From NCBI GenBank assembly GCA_016792625.1, contig JAEUKK010000100.1:1-64000 (forward strand): 64,000 bases of DNA, in the 5' to 3' direction. Below are positions 28,010 to 36,791 of this stretch, in pieces; within the stretch, counting starts at the first letter, position 1, and each line of letters starts with the position of its first letter. The translations under genes were made by a program, and so were the position numbers. Below the pieces are notes generated by a model. It had not been told where the DNA came from. It made no database searches and saw nothing but the letters and a program-made list of their open reading frames with translations. Source of the DNA: Deltaproteobacteria bacterium (GTDB lineage Bacteria; Myxococcota_A; UBA796; UBA2385).

Positions 28010-30793
28010 GTGTACAAGCTCCTCCTCGGTGTTTTCGACGGTCTCGAGAAGGTGATCTCGACGGTGGATCGGGGCGTGCGAGGCGCGCTTCGGTCGCTGT
28101 GGGATGGCCCGATTCAGAGCCTGCTCTTCGGCCTGATCCTGGCGCTGACCGGCGCTTGGGTGCTGCTGCGGGGCATCGCCTTGGGGGTCGACCGCCTGCT
28201 CGCGCGCATCGAGCAGGCGCTCATCGTCGTGGCCATGTTGGCCATGACCTTTTTGTCGTTCATGAACTACCTCAGCCGCGAGCTGCCCAAGATCGCGCCT
28301 TCGATTGACGGCGCGGCGAACATGTCGGTCGCGCTGATGGTCTGGGTGGGCTTCCTCGGGGCCTCGCTCGCCACCCGCGAAGGTGGGCACCTCTCGGTTG
28401 ACGCGGCCGACAAGCTGCTCTCTCCGCGGGCGGCCCGGCTGAGCAAACGGTTCGCCGCCCTGCTCGCCGCCGCCTTCTGTTGGAACTTCACGACCTACGC
28501 GGTCGAGCTGGTCGACGAGGCCCTGGTCTCGGCCGCCGGTCAAGAGGGCCTTCCCCTCTGGGACCTGCTCGTCGCCCCGATCAACTTCGTCGGGGCCGTC
28601 GTGCACGGCGATCTAGTGCCCGCCTCGGCGGTGATCGCGCTGGGCTGCGGTTTGGCGCTGGCCTGCGTGGCCGTGCTCGCCCAGCTGCACCTCGGCGGCG
28701 CGCGCCCCGCGCAGGCCACACGGCTGAGCCTTGAGGCGGTCGGCGCTGCGGGCTTGGCTTTGGGCGGGCTCGGGCTGGCCGCCGCGGTGTGGGACGCCCA
28801 GAACCTCGACGGGACGCCCTTTGTCTGGACGCCGCTGCAGACGATGGCCGAGCAGGTCGCGTCGAAGCAGGCCTCTTTTGAGCAGCTCAAGGGCCTCATC
28901 GGCGACACCGGCACGCCGCCGGGCGGCAAGGCGCCCGACATCGCCGCGCTCGTCGCCTCAAGCGCGGGTGGCACGCTGTTCCCGCTCTGGGTCACCCAGT
29001 CCATCCTGCCGCTCAGCTTCTTCATCATGGCCGCCCGCTTCCTCGGGCGGGCCATCTTCGCCGACTTTGCCCCGCCCGCCGACGCCGAGCCCGTGAAGAC
29101 GCAGCTCGTCGAAGACAGCGGCCGTGGCGCCCGCGACTTGCTGCTGGTCGGGCTCTTCCCGGGCTTGCTGCTGGGCATCGGTGCGGCCTTCGGTCTGTCG
29201 CCCGGCTGGCTGCTGTTCTTGGCCGCCGTGCTGATGATGTTGGTCGGCGCGCCGCTCTTCTTGTCGATCGGCACCGCGGCGGTGGGCGCGGTCGTCCTGA
29301 TCCAGGGGATCAGCGGCTACACCGTCGCCAAGGACATGTTCGAGTCCTTGAAAAAAGAAGAGCTGCTCTCGCTGCCCTTCTTTGTGTTGGCCGGCAACTT
29401 GATGACCCAAGGCAGCATCGCCGAGCGCCTCGTCGGCGTCGCGCGGGCGCTGATGGGGCGCACGCCGGGCGGCCTTGGCCTGGCCAGCGTCATGGCCTGC
29501 GTGATCTTCGCGGCGATCAGCGGCTCGTCGCCGGTCACGGTCATCGCGGTCGGCAGCATCATGTTCCCGATGTTGGTCAAGGAGCGTTACCCCGAGCCCT
29601 ACAGCATCGGCCTGCTCACTTCGGCTGGAAGCCTCGGGATCATCATCCCTCCGTCCGTCCCCATGATCATCTACGCGATCATGGTGAGCGACGCGACCAC
29701 CCAAATTTCGCCCAATGACCTGTTCGTGGCCGGCGTGGGTCCGGGCCTGTTCATCGCCGCGGTGCTCGCGGTCTACACGCTCTACCAGACCCGCCCGACC
29801 CGCCCCGGCAACCAGATCATCGTGCCTGAGCTGCAAGGCGGCTACCTCAAGAACCTCGGGCGCGAGCTGCGCAAGAGCGCGCTGGCTCTGCTGCTTCCCG
29901 TGCTCGTGCTCGGCGGCATCTACGGCGTGCTCGGCCCGCTGCGCTTCACGGTGACCGAGGCCGCCGCGGTCAGCGTGGTCTACGCGCTCATCGTCGAGCT
30001 CGTCTTCCACCGCGAGCTCAAGCCCAAAGACCTGCCCCGGGTGCTCTACCAGTCGGGCACGATGATGGGCAGCCTCTTCCTGATCATCGTGCTGGCCATC
30101 GCTTTCAATAAGTTCCTCGCGGCGGCTTACATCCCGCAGCAGGCGGCGGCCTGGCTGCAGTCGGTGGTCACCAGCAAGTGGCAGTTCCTCATCCTGGTGA
30201 ACGTGTTCTTGCTGCTGCTCGGCTGCGCGATGGAGATCATCTCGGCCATCCTCATCGTGGCGCCGCTGCTCGCGCCGATCGCCGCGAGCTATGGCATCGA
30301 CCCGGTGCACTTCGGCATCATCTTCATCGTGAACCTCGAGCTCGGCTACCTGACCCCGCCCATGGGCATCAACCTCTTCGTCGCGTCGACGGTGTTCAAG
30401 CGCAGCATCGTGCAGGTCATCAAGGCCAGCTTCCCCTACATGCTGTTGATGTTGTTCTGCCTCGGTGTGGTGACCGCCATCCCCAGCCTCACGCTGGGCC
30501 TGCTCGGTGAGCGGCCGCCGGTGGTCGCGCCCAAGCCGCCGCCGATCGAGGAGGTCGTGGCCCCGACCGAGGCCCTGCCCGCCGCCGCGCCCGAAGGGGA
30601 AGGTGCGCCCGCGGCCGCGCCCGGAGAGGGCGCTGCGCCCGCGGCCGAGGAGTGGGTTCCTCCTGAAGAGGGCGCCGCTGGTGGCGATCCCAAGCCGATG
30701 CCCGAGGAGTGGGTACCGCCCGAAGAGGCCGCGCCGGCCCCCGCGGGTGACCCCAAGCCGATGCCCGAGGAGTGGGTGCCCCCCGAAGAATAG
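28010..30793 (+). CDS. Fused TRAP DctQ-DctM permease with repetitive tail
   Basis: The 927-residue protein fuses the small DctQ subunit (about 1-370, with an unusually long middle insertion) to the 12-helix DctM subunit (about 375-835: FVLAGNLMTQGSIAERLV, SGSSPVTVIAVGSI, LGIIIPPSVPMIIYAI, GYLTPPMGINLFVA). It imports solute with sodium or proton symport. From about residue 834 the protein continues as a Pro/Ala/Glu tail in which EEWVPPEE occurs three times, the last two preceded by GDPKPMP. The GTG at 28010 is 6 bases after dctP. The tail is not part of the family. Confidence 0.9.
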   Translation: MYKLLLGVFDGLEKVISTVDRGVRGALRSLWDGPIQSLLFGLILALTGAWVLLRGIALGVDRLLARIEQALIVVAMLAMTFLSFMNYLSRELPKIAPSIDGAANMSVALMVWVGFLGASLATREGGHLSVDAADKLLSPRAARLSKRFAALLAAAFCWNFTTYAVELVDEALVSAAGQEGLPLWDLLVAPINFVGAVVHGDLVPASAVIALGCGLALACVAVLAQLHLGGARPAQATRLSLEAVGAAGLALGGLGLAAAVWDAQNLDGTPFVWTPLQTMAEQVASKQASFEQLKGLIGDTGTPPGGKAPDIAALVASSAGGTLFPLWVTQSILPLSFFIMAARFLGRAIFADFAPPADAEPVKTQLVEDSGRGARDLLLVGLFPGLLLGIGAAFGLSPGWLLFLAAVLMMLVGAPLFLSIGTAAVGAVVLIQGISGYTVAKDMFESLKKEELLSLPFFVLAGNLMTQGSIAERLVGVARALMGRTPGGLGLASVMACVIFAAISGSSPVTVIAVGSIMFPMLVKERYPEPYSIGLLTSAGSLGIIIPPSVPMIIYAIMVSDATTQISPNDLFVAGVGPGLFIAAVLAVYTLYQTRPTRPGNQIIVPELQGGYLKNLGRELRKSALALLLPVLVLGGIYGVLGPLRFTVTEAAAVSVVYALIVELVFHRELKPKDLPRVLYQSGTMMGSLFLIIVLAIAFNKFLAAAYIPQQAAAWLQSVVTSKWQFLILVNVFLLLLGCAMEIISAILIVAPLLAPIAASYGIDPVHFGIIFIVNLELGYLTPPMGINLFVASTVFKRSIVQVIKASFPYMLLMLFCLGVVTAIPSLTLGLLGERPPVVAPKPPPIEEVVAPTEALPAAAPEGEGAPAAAPGEGAAPAAEEWVPPEEGAAGGDPKPMPEEWVPPEEAAPAPAGDPKPMPEEWVPPEE
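30646..30793 (+). repeat. In-frame repeats in the TRAP permease tail
   Basis: Three copies of a unit encoding EEWVPPEE lie at the end of the permease gene. The last two copies are near-identical at DNA level over about 39 bases (GDPKPMPEEWVPPEE). This suggests recent internal duplication. Confidence 0.8.
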
Positions 30794-30838
30794 GGGCCCC
30801 GCCCGCCGCCGCGGCCCCCGCGCCGCTCTGGATGACCT

Positions 30839-31654
30839 GTGCAGCCCCTTGAGACCCGCTCCGCCGACGGCACCCTGATCAAGCTCTACCGGTGGGGTGA
30901 GAACAACACCAAGAACATCCTGCTGGTGCATGGCCTCGCCGAGCACGTCGGTCGTTACACCCACGTGGCCGAGCGCCTCGTGCGCGAGGGCTACCGGGTC
31001 ACTTTTGTCGAGCTGCGCGGGCACGGGGCCAGCGGCGGGCGGCGGGGCCATGTCGAGCGCTGGCGCCGCTACGGCGAGGACCTGCGCGCCGCCGCGGCCA
31101 CCATCGGCGCGCCCTTCGGCCTGGTCGCGCACTCGATGGGCGGCCTCGTCAGCCTCGACGCCGTGGCCGAGCCCTTCTCGCCGCCGCTGCTCGGGCTCGC
31201 GCTCAGCAACCCGCTGGTGCGCCCGGCGATCGTCGCGCCGCCGCTCAAGGTGAAGGCGGCGCGGGTGCTCAGCCGCATCTGGCCCTGGCTGCCGCTGAAG
31301 AACGAGATCGACACCCGGCTCATCTCGCGCGACGCGGCCGTGGTCCGGGCCTATGAGGCCGATCCGCTGGTCTACGGCACGATCAGCCCGCGCTGGGGCA
31401 TGGAGATGTTGGCCGCCGGCGAGCGGGTCAGCGCCCAAGGTGGCGCCCCGCGGCCGCCGCTGTACCTGATGGTCAGCGACGCCGACCAGATCTGCGACCA
31501 CCACGCGAGCACGGCGGTCGCCGAGCGTTGGGGCGGCCCCAAAGAGATCGTGCTCTACAAGGGCCTGTACCACGAGCTCTTCAACGAGCCCGAGAAGGAG
31601 CAGGTCTTTTTGGGCCTCAGCGCCTGGCTCGGGCAGCTTGCCTGGCCGGCCTGA
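30839..31654 (+). CDS. Alpha/beta hydrolase, monoacylglycerol lipase-like
   Basis: The 271-residue hydrolase has the oxyanion block LLVHGLAEHVGRY, RGHGASGGRRGHV, the nucleophile Ser in AHSMGG, the acid in YLMVSDADQICD and a histidine in GLYHELFNEPEK. This is the pattern of monoacylglycerol lipases and lysophospholipases (Hydrolase_4). The start is the GTG at 30839. It is 45 bases after the TRAP permease and 15 bases before pyrE, so may be in the same transcript. Confidence 0.88.
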   Translation: MQPLETRSADGTLIKLYRWGENNTKNILLVHGLAEHVGRYTHVAERLVREGYRVTFVELRGHGASGGRRGHVERWRRYGEDLRAAAATIGAPFGLVAHSMGGLVSLDAVAEPFSPPLLGLALSNPLVRPAIVAPPLKVKAARVLSRIWPWLPLKNEIDTRLISRDAAVVRAYEADPLVYGTISPRWGMEMLAAGERVSAQGGAPRPPLYLMVSDADQICDHHASTAVAERWGGPKEIVLYKGLYHELFNEPEKEQVFLGLSAWLGQLAWPA

Positions 31655-31669
31655 GCCGGCGGAGTCCCC

Positions 31670-32218
31670 ATGCCTAGCGATCTCGCCCCGCTCATCGCCA
31701 TTCTGCGCGCCCGCTCGGTGCGCTGGGGCAGCTTCACCCTGGCGAGCGGCGCGACCTCGGACCTCTACGTCGACGCCCGGCAGACCACGCTGCACGCCGA
31801 GGGCGCGCGCCTCATCGCCGAAGCGGTGCTCGACCGCCTCGACCCCGCCGTGGTGGCCGTTGGCGGCCCGGTCAGCGGCGCCGACCCGATCGCCGGCGCG
31901 GTGGCGGCCCTGTCGGGCCTGCGCGGGCGGCCGGTGCACGGCTTTATGGTCCGCAAGGAGGCCAAGGGCCACGGCCGCAAGCTCTTCGTCGAGGGGCGCG
32001 AGAACCTTGAGGATGGCGCGGCGGTCTGCGTGGTCGAAGACACCGTGACCACCGGCGGCAGCCTGCTGCAGGCCATCACCCGGGTGGAGGAGGCGGGTCT
32101 GCGCGTCGCGCAGGTCATCGTGGTGGTCGACCGCGAGGAGGGCGCCGCGGAGCGGGTGGCCGCGGCCGGTTACCCCTTCTCTGCGCTGGTGCGCCGCCGG
32201 GATCTGCTCGAGGGTTGA
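31670..32218 (+). CDS. pyrE: Orotate phosphoribosyltransferase
   Basis: The 182-residue enzyme joins orotate to PRPP to make OMP in pyrimidine synthesis. Visible are FTLASGATSDLYVDARQT at the N-terminus, the flexible-loop residues VRKEAKGHG, and the PRPP-binding VCVVEDTVTTGGSLLQAI. Length is normal. pyrD of the same pathway lies at 40870. Confidence 0.93.
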   Translation: MPSDLAPLIAILRARSVRWGSFTLASGATSDLYVDARQTTLHAEGARLIAEAVLDRLDPAVVAVGGPVSGADPIAGAVAALSGLRGRPVHGFMVRKEAKGHGRKLFVEGRENLEDGAAVCVVEDTVTTGGSLLQAITRVEEAGLRVAQVIVVVDREEGAAERVAAAGYPFSALVRRRDLLEG

Positions 32219-32282
32219 GCGGGCCGGGCCGCGCGCCCTCTCCGCCGCGTGGGGCCAGGGCCCTCCGCGCCCCGAGGTGCCC

Positions 32283-33680
32283 ATGCTCCGCCCCGCCTCG
32301 AGCCTCGGCTCCGCCGTCCACGCCGACCGGCGCGCCCGCTTGCGCGCGATGGTCTCCGGCCCGATCTTGATGATGGGCAACGGCAGCCAGCCGCGCAACC
32401 TCCCGATGAACCAGCACCGCTTTCGGCAGGACAGCTGCTTCCTCTACCTGACCGGCTGCGACGAGCCCGGCGCCGCCCTGTGGATGGACGGCGACCGTGA
32501 GCTGCTGCTGCTGACCCCGCCCGCCGACGATGATGGCCTCTGGCACGGCCACCTCACGCCCAACGCCGAGCGGGCCACCGCCTGGGGTTTTGACCAGGTC
32601 GCCGAGCTCGGCGCGCTGGAGGGCCTGGTGGGCGACAGCCGGCCCCGGACCATTGCGGTCTCCGACCCCGCCGCCTGCGCCCGCGGGGCGGCCCTCGCCG
32701 GTCGGCCGCTGCGCTTTGGGCGCGAGAACGGTGATGATGAGCTGTTCGACGCGCTGATCCGCCTGCGCCGGCGGCTGGGCCCCGCGGAGCTGGAGGCCGC
32801 CCGCCAGACCGCCGCGGCCTCCGAGGCCGCCCACCGCCTCGTGATGGCTCAGACCCGCCCCGGCCGCACCGAAGCGGCCTTGGTCGGGCTCTTTGAGGGC
32901 GCCCTGCGCGCCCAGGGCCGGCTGACCGCGTATGACACCATCCTCACCGTTCGGGGTGAGGTGCTGCACAACCACAGCCACCCGAACACCCTGCAGGCGG
33001 GCCAGCTGCTGCTGCTCGACGGCGGCGGCGAGGCGCCCGACGGCTACGCCGCCGACCTGACCCGCACCTACCCGGTCAGCGGCCGCTTCGATCCCCGCCA
33101 GCGCGCCGCCTATGAGGCGGTGCTCGAGGCGCAGACCTGGGCCATCGCCGCGGCCCGGCCCGGTGTGCGCTACCGCGACCTCCACCTCGGCGCCTGTCGC
33201 ATCCTCGCGCGCTTCCTCGTCGATGAGGGCCTGCTGCGCGGCAATGTCGACGATCTGGTCGCCGAGGGCGCCCACGCGCTCTTCTTCCCCCACGGCCTCG
33301 GCCACCTGCTCGGCCTCGATGTGCACGACCTCGAGGTCTTCGGGGACCGCGCCGCCTACGCCCCCGGTCGGGCGCGCTCCCCACAGTTTGGGACCGGCTA
33401 CCTCCGCCTCGATCTCGACCTCGAGGAGGACATGCTGGTCACCATCGAGCCCGGCTTCTACGTCGTGCCGGCCATCCTGCAGGACGAGGCGCTGCGGGCG
33501 CGCTTCCGCCACGCCCTCGATCTGGGCGTGGCCGAGCGCTGGCTCGGCTTCGGCGGCATCCGCGTTGAGGACGACGTGCAGGTGCGGCCCGAGGGCGGCG
33601 CCTCGCTGACGCCCCATCTCCCCCGCACCGTGGCGGAGCTCGAGGCGATCGTCGGCAGCGGCGGCCCGCTGCCCTTCTGA
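32283..33680 (+). CDS. pepP: Xaa-Pro aminopeptidase (aminopeptidase P)
   Basis: The 465-residue M24 metallopeptidase removes N-terminal residues before proline. The N-terminal domain has FRQDSCFLYLTGCDEPGA. The pita-bread domain carries the five metal ligands: Asp near 247 (LLLLDGGGE), Asp near 258 (DLTRTYPV), His near 337 (HGLGH), Glu near 389 (TIEPGF) and Glu near 428 (RVEDDV). The ATG at 32283 is preferred to a GTG two codons earlier. It converges on nadB. Confidence 0.92.
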   Translation: MLRPASSLGSAVHADRRARLRAMVSGPILMMGNGSQPRNLPMNQHRFRQDSCFLYLTGCDEPGAALWMDGDRELLLLTPPADDDGLWHGHLTPNAERATAWGFDQVAELGALEGLVGDSRPRTIAVSDPAACARGAALAGRPLRFGRENGDDELFDALIRLRRRLGPAELEAARQTAAASEAAHRLVMAQTRPGRTEAALVGLFEGALRAQGRLTAYDTILTVRGEVLHNHSHPNTLQAGQLLLLDGGGEAPDGYAADLTRTYPVSGRFDPRQRAAYEAVLEAQTWAIAAARPGVRYRDLHLGACRILARFLVDEGLLRGNVDDLVAEGAHALFFPHGLGHLLGLDVHDLEVFGDRAAYAPGRARSPQFGTGYLRLDLDLEEDMLVTIEPGFYVVPAILQDEALRARFRHALDLGVAERWLGFGGIRVEDDVQVRPEGGASLTPHLPRTVAELEAIVGSGGPLPF

Positions 33681-33707
33681 GCGCGACGGTGGCTCGACCG
33701 GCGCGCG

Positions 33708-35315
33708 CTAAAAGCGCCGCTGGACGGTGGTGTCGCGCAGGAAGCGGGCGTCGGGCTCGGGGTAGTCGAGCGTGTAGTGCAGGCCGCGGCTCTCGCGGCG
33801 GCGCATCGCGCAGTCGACCACGCAGCCGGCCACGGTCGCGAGGTTGCGCAGCTCGATCAGATCACCGGTCAGCACGTAGTCCCAGTAGTAGGCCTCGATC
33901 TCGTCCTCGATGAGGTCGAGCCGCTTCCGGGCGCGGCGCAGGCGGCCGCTGCTCCGCACGATGCCGACGTAGTTCCACATCAAGCGGCGGATCTCGTCCC
34001 ACACCTGGGTGATGACGACCTGCTCGTCGGGGCGGCCGGCTTTGCCCGGGTCCCAATCGGGGAGGGCGGGCTGCTCCTCGGGTTCGGCGAGGCGGGCGCG
34101 GATGGCCACCGCCGCGTGGTGCGCAAACGAGATCGCCTCGAGCAGCGAGTTGGACGCGAGGCGGTTGGCCCCGTGCAGGCCCGTGCAGCTGGCCTCGCCG
34201 ACCACAAAGAGGTTGGCCACGTCGGTCTCGCTGTCGCCGTTCACCAAGACGCCGCCGCACTGGTAGTGCGCTGCGGGCACCACCGGGATCGGGCGGGTGG
34301 CCATGTCGATGCCCAGGCTGCGGCACTTGGCGTCGATGTTGGGGAAGTGGTGCTCGACCTGGGCGCGGCTCATGTGCGTCATGTCGAGGAAGACGCAGTC
34401 GGCGCCGGTGCGCTTGAGCTCGGAGTCGATGCTGCGGGCGACGATGTCGCGCGGCGCCAGCTCGAGCCGCGGGTCGTAGCGCTTCATGAAGGGCTCGCCG
34501 TTGGCCAGCCGCAAGACGCCGCCCTCGCCGCGCAGCGCCTCAGAGATCAAGAAGTTGCCCGCGTCCGGGTGGTAGAGGCAGGTCGGGTGGAACTGGACGA
34601 ACTCCATGTTCGCCACCCGGGCGCCGGCCCGGTAGCACATGGCGATGCCGTCCCCCGTCGCGACGTCCGAGTTCGTCGTGTAGAGGTAGACCTTGCCCGT
34701 TCCGCCGGTACAGACGGCGACGACGCGGGCCCGGTGCACCTCGACCTCCTGCGTCGTGGTGTTGAGGACGTAGGCGCCGCGCACCCGGTCGGGCGTCGGC
34801 GGCAGCTGCCCGGTGCGCCGGGCCAGCCAGCCGTCGGTCACCAGATCGATGACCATGCGATCTTCGAGCAGCTCAACCGAGGGGCGCTCCTCGAGGCGGG
34901 CGAAGAGGGCGCGCATGATCTCGGCGCCGGTCAGGTCTTTGGCGTGCAGGATGCGGCGGCGGCTGTGGCCGCCCTCGCGGTGCAGGTCGTAGAGGTGGGG
35001 CTGCTCGGCCCAGCGGTCGAACTCGACGCCGAGATCGATGAGCTCTTGGACCCGCTCGGGCGCCTCGCGGGCCGTGCGCTCGACGACCTCGCGGCGGTTG
35101 AGACCGGCGCCGGCGACCATCGTGTCGCGCACGTGCTCTTCCCAGGAGTCCTCGTCGCGCCAAGCGGCGGCGATGCCACCCTGGGCGTAGCGGGAGTTGC
35201 CCTCCTCCCGCACCTTCTTGGTCAGCAGGCGGACGCGGGCCACGTCCGACAGGGCCAGCGCGAGGCGGACCCCGGCGAGCCCGCTGCCGATGATGAGCAC
35301 GTCCACCTGATCCAC
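33708..35315 (-). CDS. nadB: L-aspartate oxidase
   Basis: The 535-residue flavoenzyme oxidises aspartate to iminoaspartate, the first step of de novo NAD synthesis. FAD motif IIGSGLAGVRLALAL lies at the N-terminus, with SRYAQGGIAAAW, EFVQFHPTCLYH, the active-site region SEALRGEGGVL and HYQCGGV, and the FAD end GANRLASNSLLEA. The GTG at 35315 starts just before the FAD strand; a start at 35348 would add 11 residues. nadA and nadC are not in the window. Confidence 0.95.
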   Translation of the reverse strand: MDQVDVLIIGSGLAGVRLALALSDVARVRLLTKKVREEGNSRYAQGGIAAAWRDEDSWEEHVRDTMVAGAGLNRREVVERTAREAPERVQELIDLGVEFDRWAEQPHLYDLHREGGHSRRRILHAKDLTGAEIMRALFARLEERPSVELLEDRMVIDLVTDGWLARRTGQLPPTPDRVRGAYVLNTTTQEVEVHRARVVAVCTGGTGKVYLYTTNSDVATGDGIAMCYRAGARVANMEFVQFHPTCLYHPDAGNFLISEALRGEGGVLRLANGEPFMKRYDPRLELAPRDIVARSIDSELKRTGADCVFLDMTHMSRAQVEHHFPNIDAKCRSLGIDMATRPIPVVPAAHYQCGGVLVNGDSETDVANLFVVGEASCTGLHGANRLASNSLLEAISFAHHAAVAIRARLAEPEEQPALPDWDPGKAGRPDEQVVITQVWDEIRRLMWNYVGIVRSSGRLRRARKRLDLIEDEIEAYYWDYVLTGDLIELRNLATVAGCVVDCAMRRRESRGLHYTLDYPEPDARFLRDTTVQRRF

Positions 35316-35455
35316 GCCGCCTCCACTCCGCTGCCTGCGGGGCGCCACAGGAGCGCCCCGCGCAGGCGAGGGGTGGCCTTAGCCCGCCTTGTCCCGCCGC
35401 GCGGCGCTCTGTAGACTGCAGCGGCCCCGTCCCCGCCCTTCCGCTGGAGCGCGCC

Positions 35456-36139
35456 ATTCCCCCCGCAGCGCCACCGCCCGCCACCTCTGCGCCGCGCGCA
35501 CCGCTCGGGTGGGCGGTCGCCGCCCTTGTCGCGGCTGGTCTGGCCCCGGCCCTGCCCGCGCGGGCGACCGATATCTACCGGGCCGAGCTCGCCGACGGAA
35601 CCTTCCTCTACACCGACGCGCCGTCTGGGCAGGGCTTCCGCGCCTTCCTGCTCGACAAGAAGCCCCTGCCGCACCGCAGCAAGGTCAACGTCCGCAGCTT
35701 CCCGCTGCTCGACACCTTCGACGACGAGATCTTGGCCGCGTCCGACCGCTACGGCGTGCCGCCCGAGCTGATCAAGGCGGTCTGCCTCGCCGAGAGCGGC
35801 ATGAACCCCCGCGCGCTCAGCCGCTCCGGCGCCCAAGGCCTCATGCAGCTCATGCCGGCGACCGCCCGGGGCCTCGGCGTCGCCGACCCCTGGGACCCGG
35901 TGCAGAACATCGACGGCGGCACGCGCTACTTGCGCAGCTTGATGCAGCGCTTCCCCCGCTTGGACCACGCCATCGCTGGCTACAACGCGGGGCCCAAGAA
36001 CGTCGAGAAGCACCGGGGTATCCCGCCCTTCCAAGAGACCCAGCACTACGTGGTGCGCGTGCTTGACCTCTATGACCACCTGCGCGACAACCGCCCGGTG
36101 GTGCCCGAGGACCTCGCCGCATACGGGGCCGGGCAATGA
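35456..36139 (+). CDS. Lytic transglycosylase (SLT), apparent ATT start
   Basis: The 227-residue product has a signal peptide (PLGWAVAALVAAGLAPALPA, ending ARA), a short DUF4124-like segment (DIYRAELADGTFLYTD) and an SLT domain. The catalytic Glu is near 113 in AVCLAESGMNPRALS, followed by GAQGLMQLMPATA and IAGYNAGP. It cleaves peptidoglycan glycan strands in the periplasm. No ATG, GTG or TTG lies in frame before the signal peptide; the first TTG (35732) would remove it and part of the enzyme. An ATT at 35456 sits 6 bases after GGAG and is the likely start; a CTG at 35444 is an alternative. Confidence 0.85.
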   Translation: MPPAAPPPATSAPRAPLGWAVAALVAAGLAPALPARATDIYRAELADGTFLYTDAPSGQGFRAFLLDKKPLPHRSKVNVRSFPLLDTFDDEILAASDRYGVPPELIKAVCLAESGMNPRALSRSGAQGLMQLMPATARGLGVADPWDPVQNIDGGTRYLRSLMQRFPRLDHAIAGYNAGPKNVEKHRGIPPFQETQHYVVRVLDLYDHLRDNRPVVPEDLAAYGAGQ

Positions 36140-36185
36140 CCCCCTGGACCCAGACGCACCCCACGCCGCGCGCCGCCGGAGCCCC

Positions 36186-36779
36186 ATGGACAAGCCCCTT
36201 CTGAAGCGGGACGGCTTCTGGAACCTGCCCAACAGCTTGACCGTGGCCCGCATCGCGCTCGTGCCCTTTATGGTCTGGCTGCTTTGGGATGATCCGACCC
36301 CCTTTGAGCTCTGGCTCGGCTTTTTCATCTTCGTGGGCGGGATGATCACCGACATCATCGACGGCTGGCTCGCCCGCAAGTGGAACTTGGTGAGCCCGGC
36401 CGGCGCCTACCTCGACCCGCTGGCCGACAAGCTGATGGTGACCACGACCCTGGTGATGATGGTCGAGCGCGCCTGGGTGCCGGCCTGGCTGGTCGCGCTG
36501 CTCATCTGTCGCGAGTTCGCGATCACCGGCCTGCGCGGCATTGCCAGCCAAGAGGGCATGGTGATCAGCGCGAGCACGCTGGGCAAGTTCAAGACGGCCT
36601 ACCAGGGCACCGCGCTGGGCGTGATGTTGTGGACGCCCCACACCTTCGGGATGGATCCGCAGGTCACCGGCCTCTTCTTCCTCTACATCGCGACGTTCTT
36701 TTCCTTGGCTAGCGCCGCCGAGTACATGATCCAATTCTTCCGGCAGGGCGCGGGCAAGGTCAAGCGGCCGGCAGGCTGA
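36186..36779 (+). CDS. pgsA: CDP-diacylglycerol-glycerol-3-phosphate phosphatidyltransferase
   Basis: The 197-residue membrane enzyme makes phosphatidylglycerol phosphate. It has the NLPNSLTVARI start and the full CDP-alcohol phosphotransferase motif from DIIDGWLARKWN to AYLDPLADK, with all four aspartates. Four or more hydrophobic helices follow. It lies 46 bases after the transglycosylase gene. Confidence 0.9.
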   Translation: MDKPLLKRDGFWNLPNSLTVARIALVPFMVWLLWDDPTPFELWLGFFIFVGGMITDIIDGWLARKWNLVSPAGAYLDPLADKLMVTTTLVMMVERAWVPAWLVALLICREFAITGLRGIASQEGMVISASTLGKFKTAYQGTALGVMLWTPHTFGMDPQVTGLFFLYIATFFSLASAAEYMIQFFRQGAGKVKRPAG

Positions 36780-36791
36780 GGCCGGGCAGCC

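Noticed and set aside
28958..32398. 1146-codon minus-strand frame across the TRAP permease, hydrolase and pyrE genes
   Set aside because: It overlaps three well supported plus-strand genes and is His/Asp/Arg-rich with no domain.
35389..36066. Plus-strand frame with a GTC/ATG-like start covering the transglycosylase region
   Set aside because: Its translation is arginine-rich and lacks the SLT motifs, which lie in the next frame.
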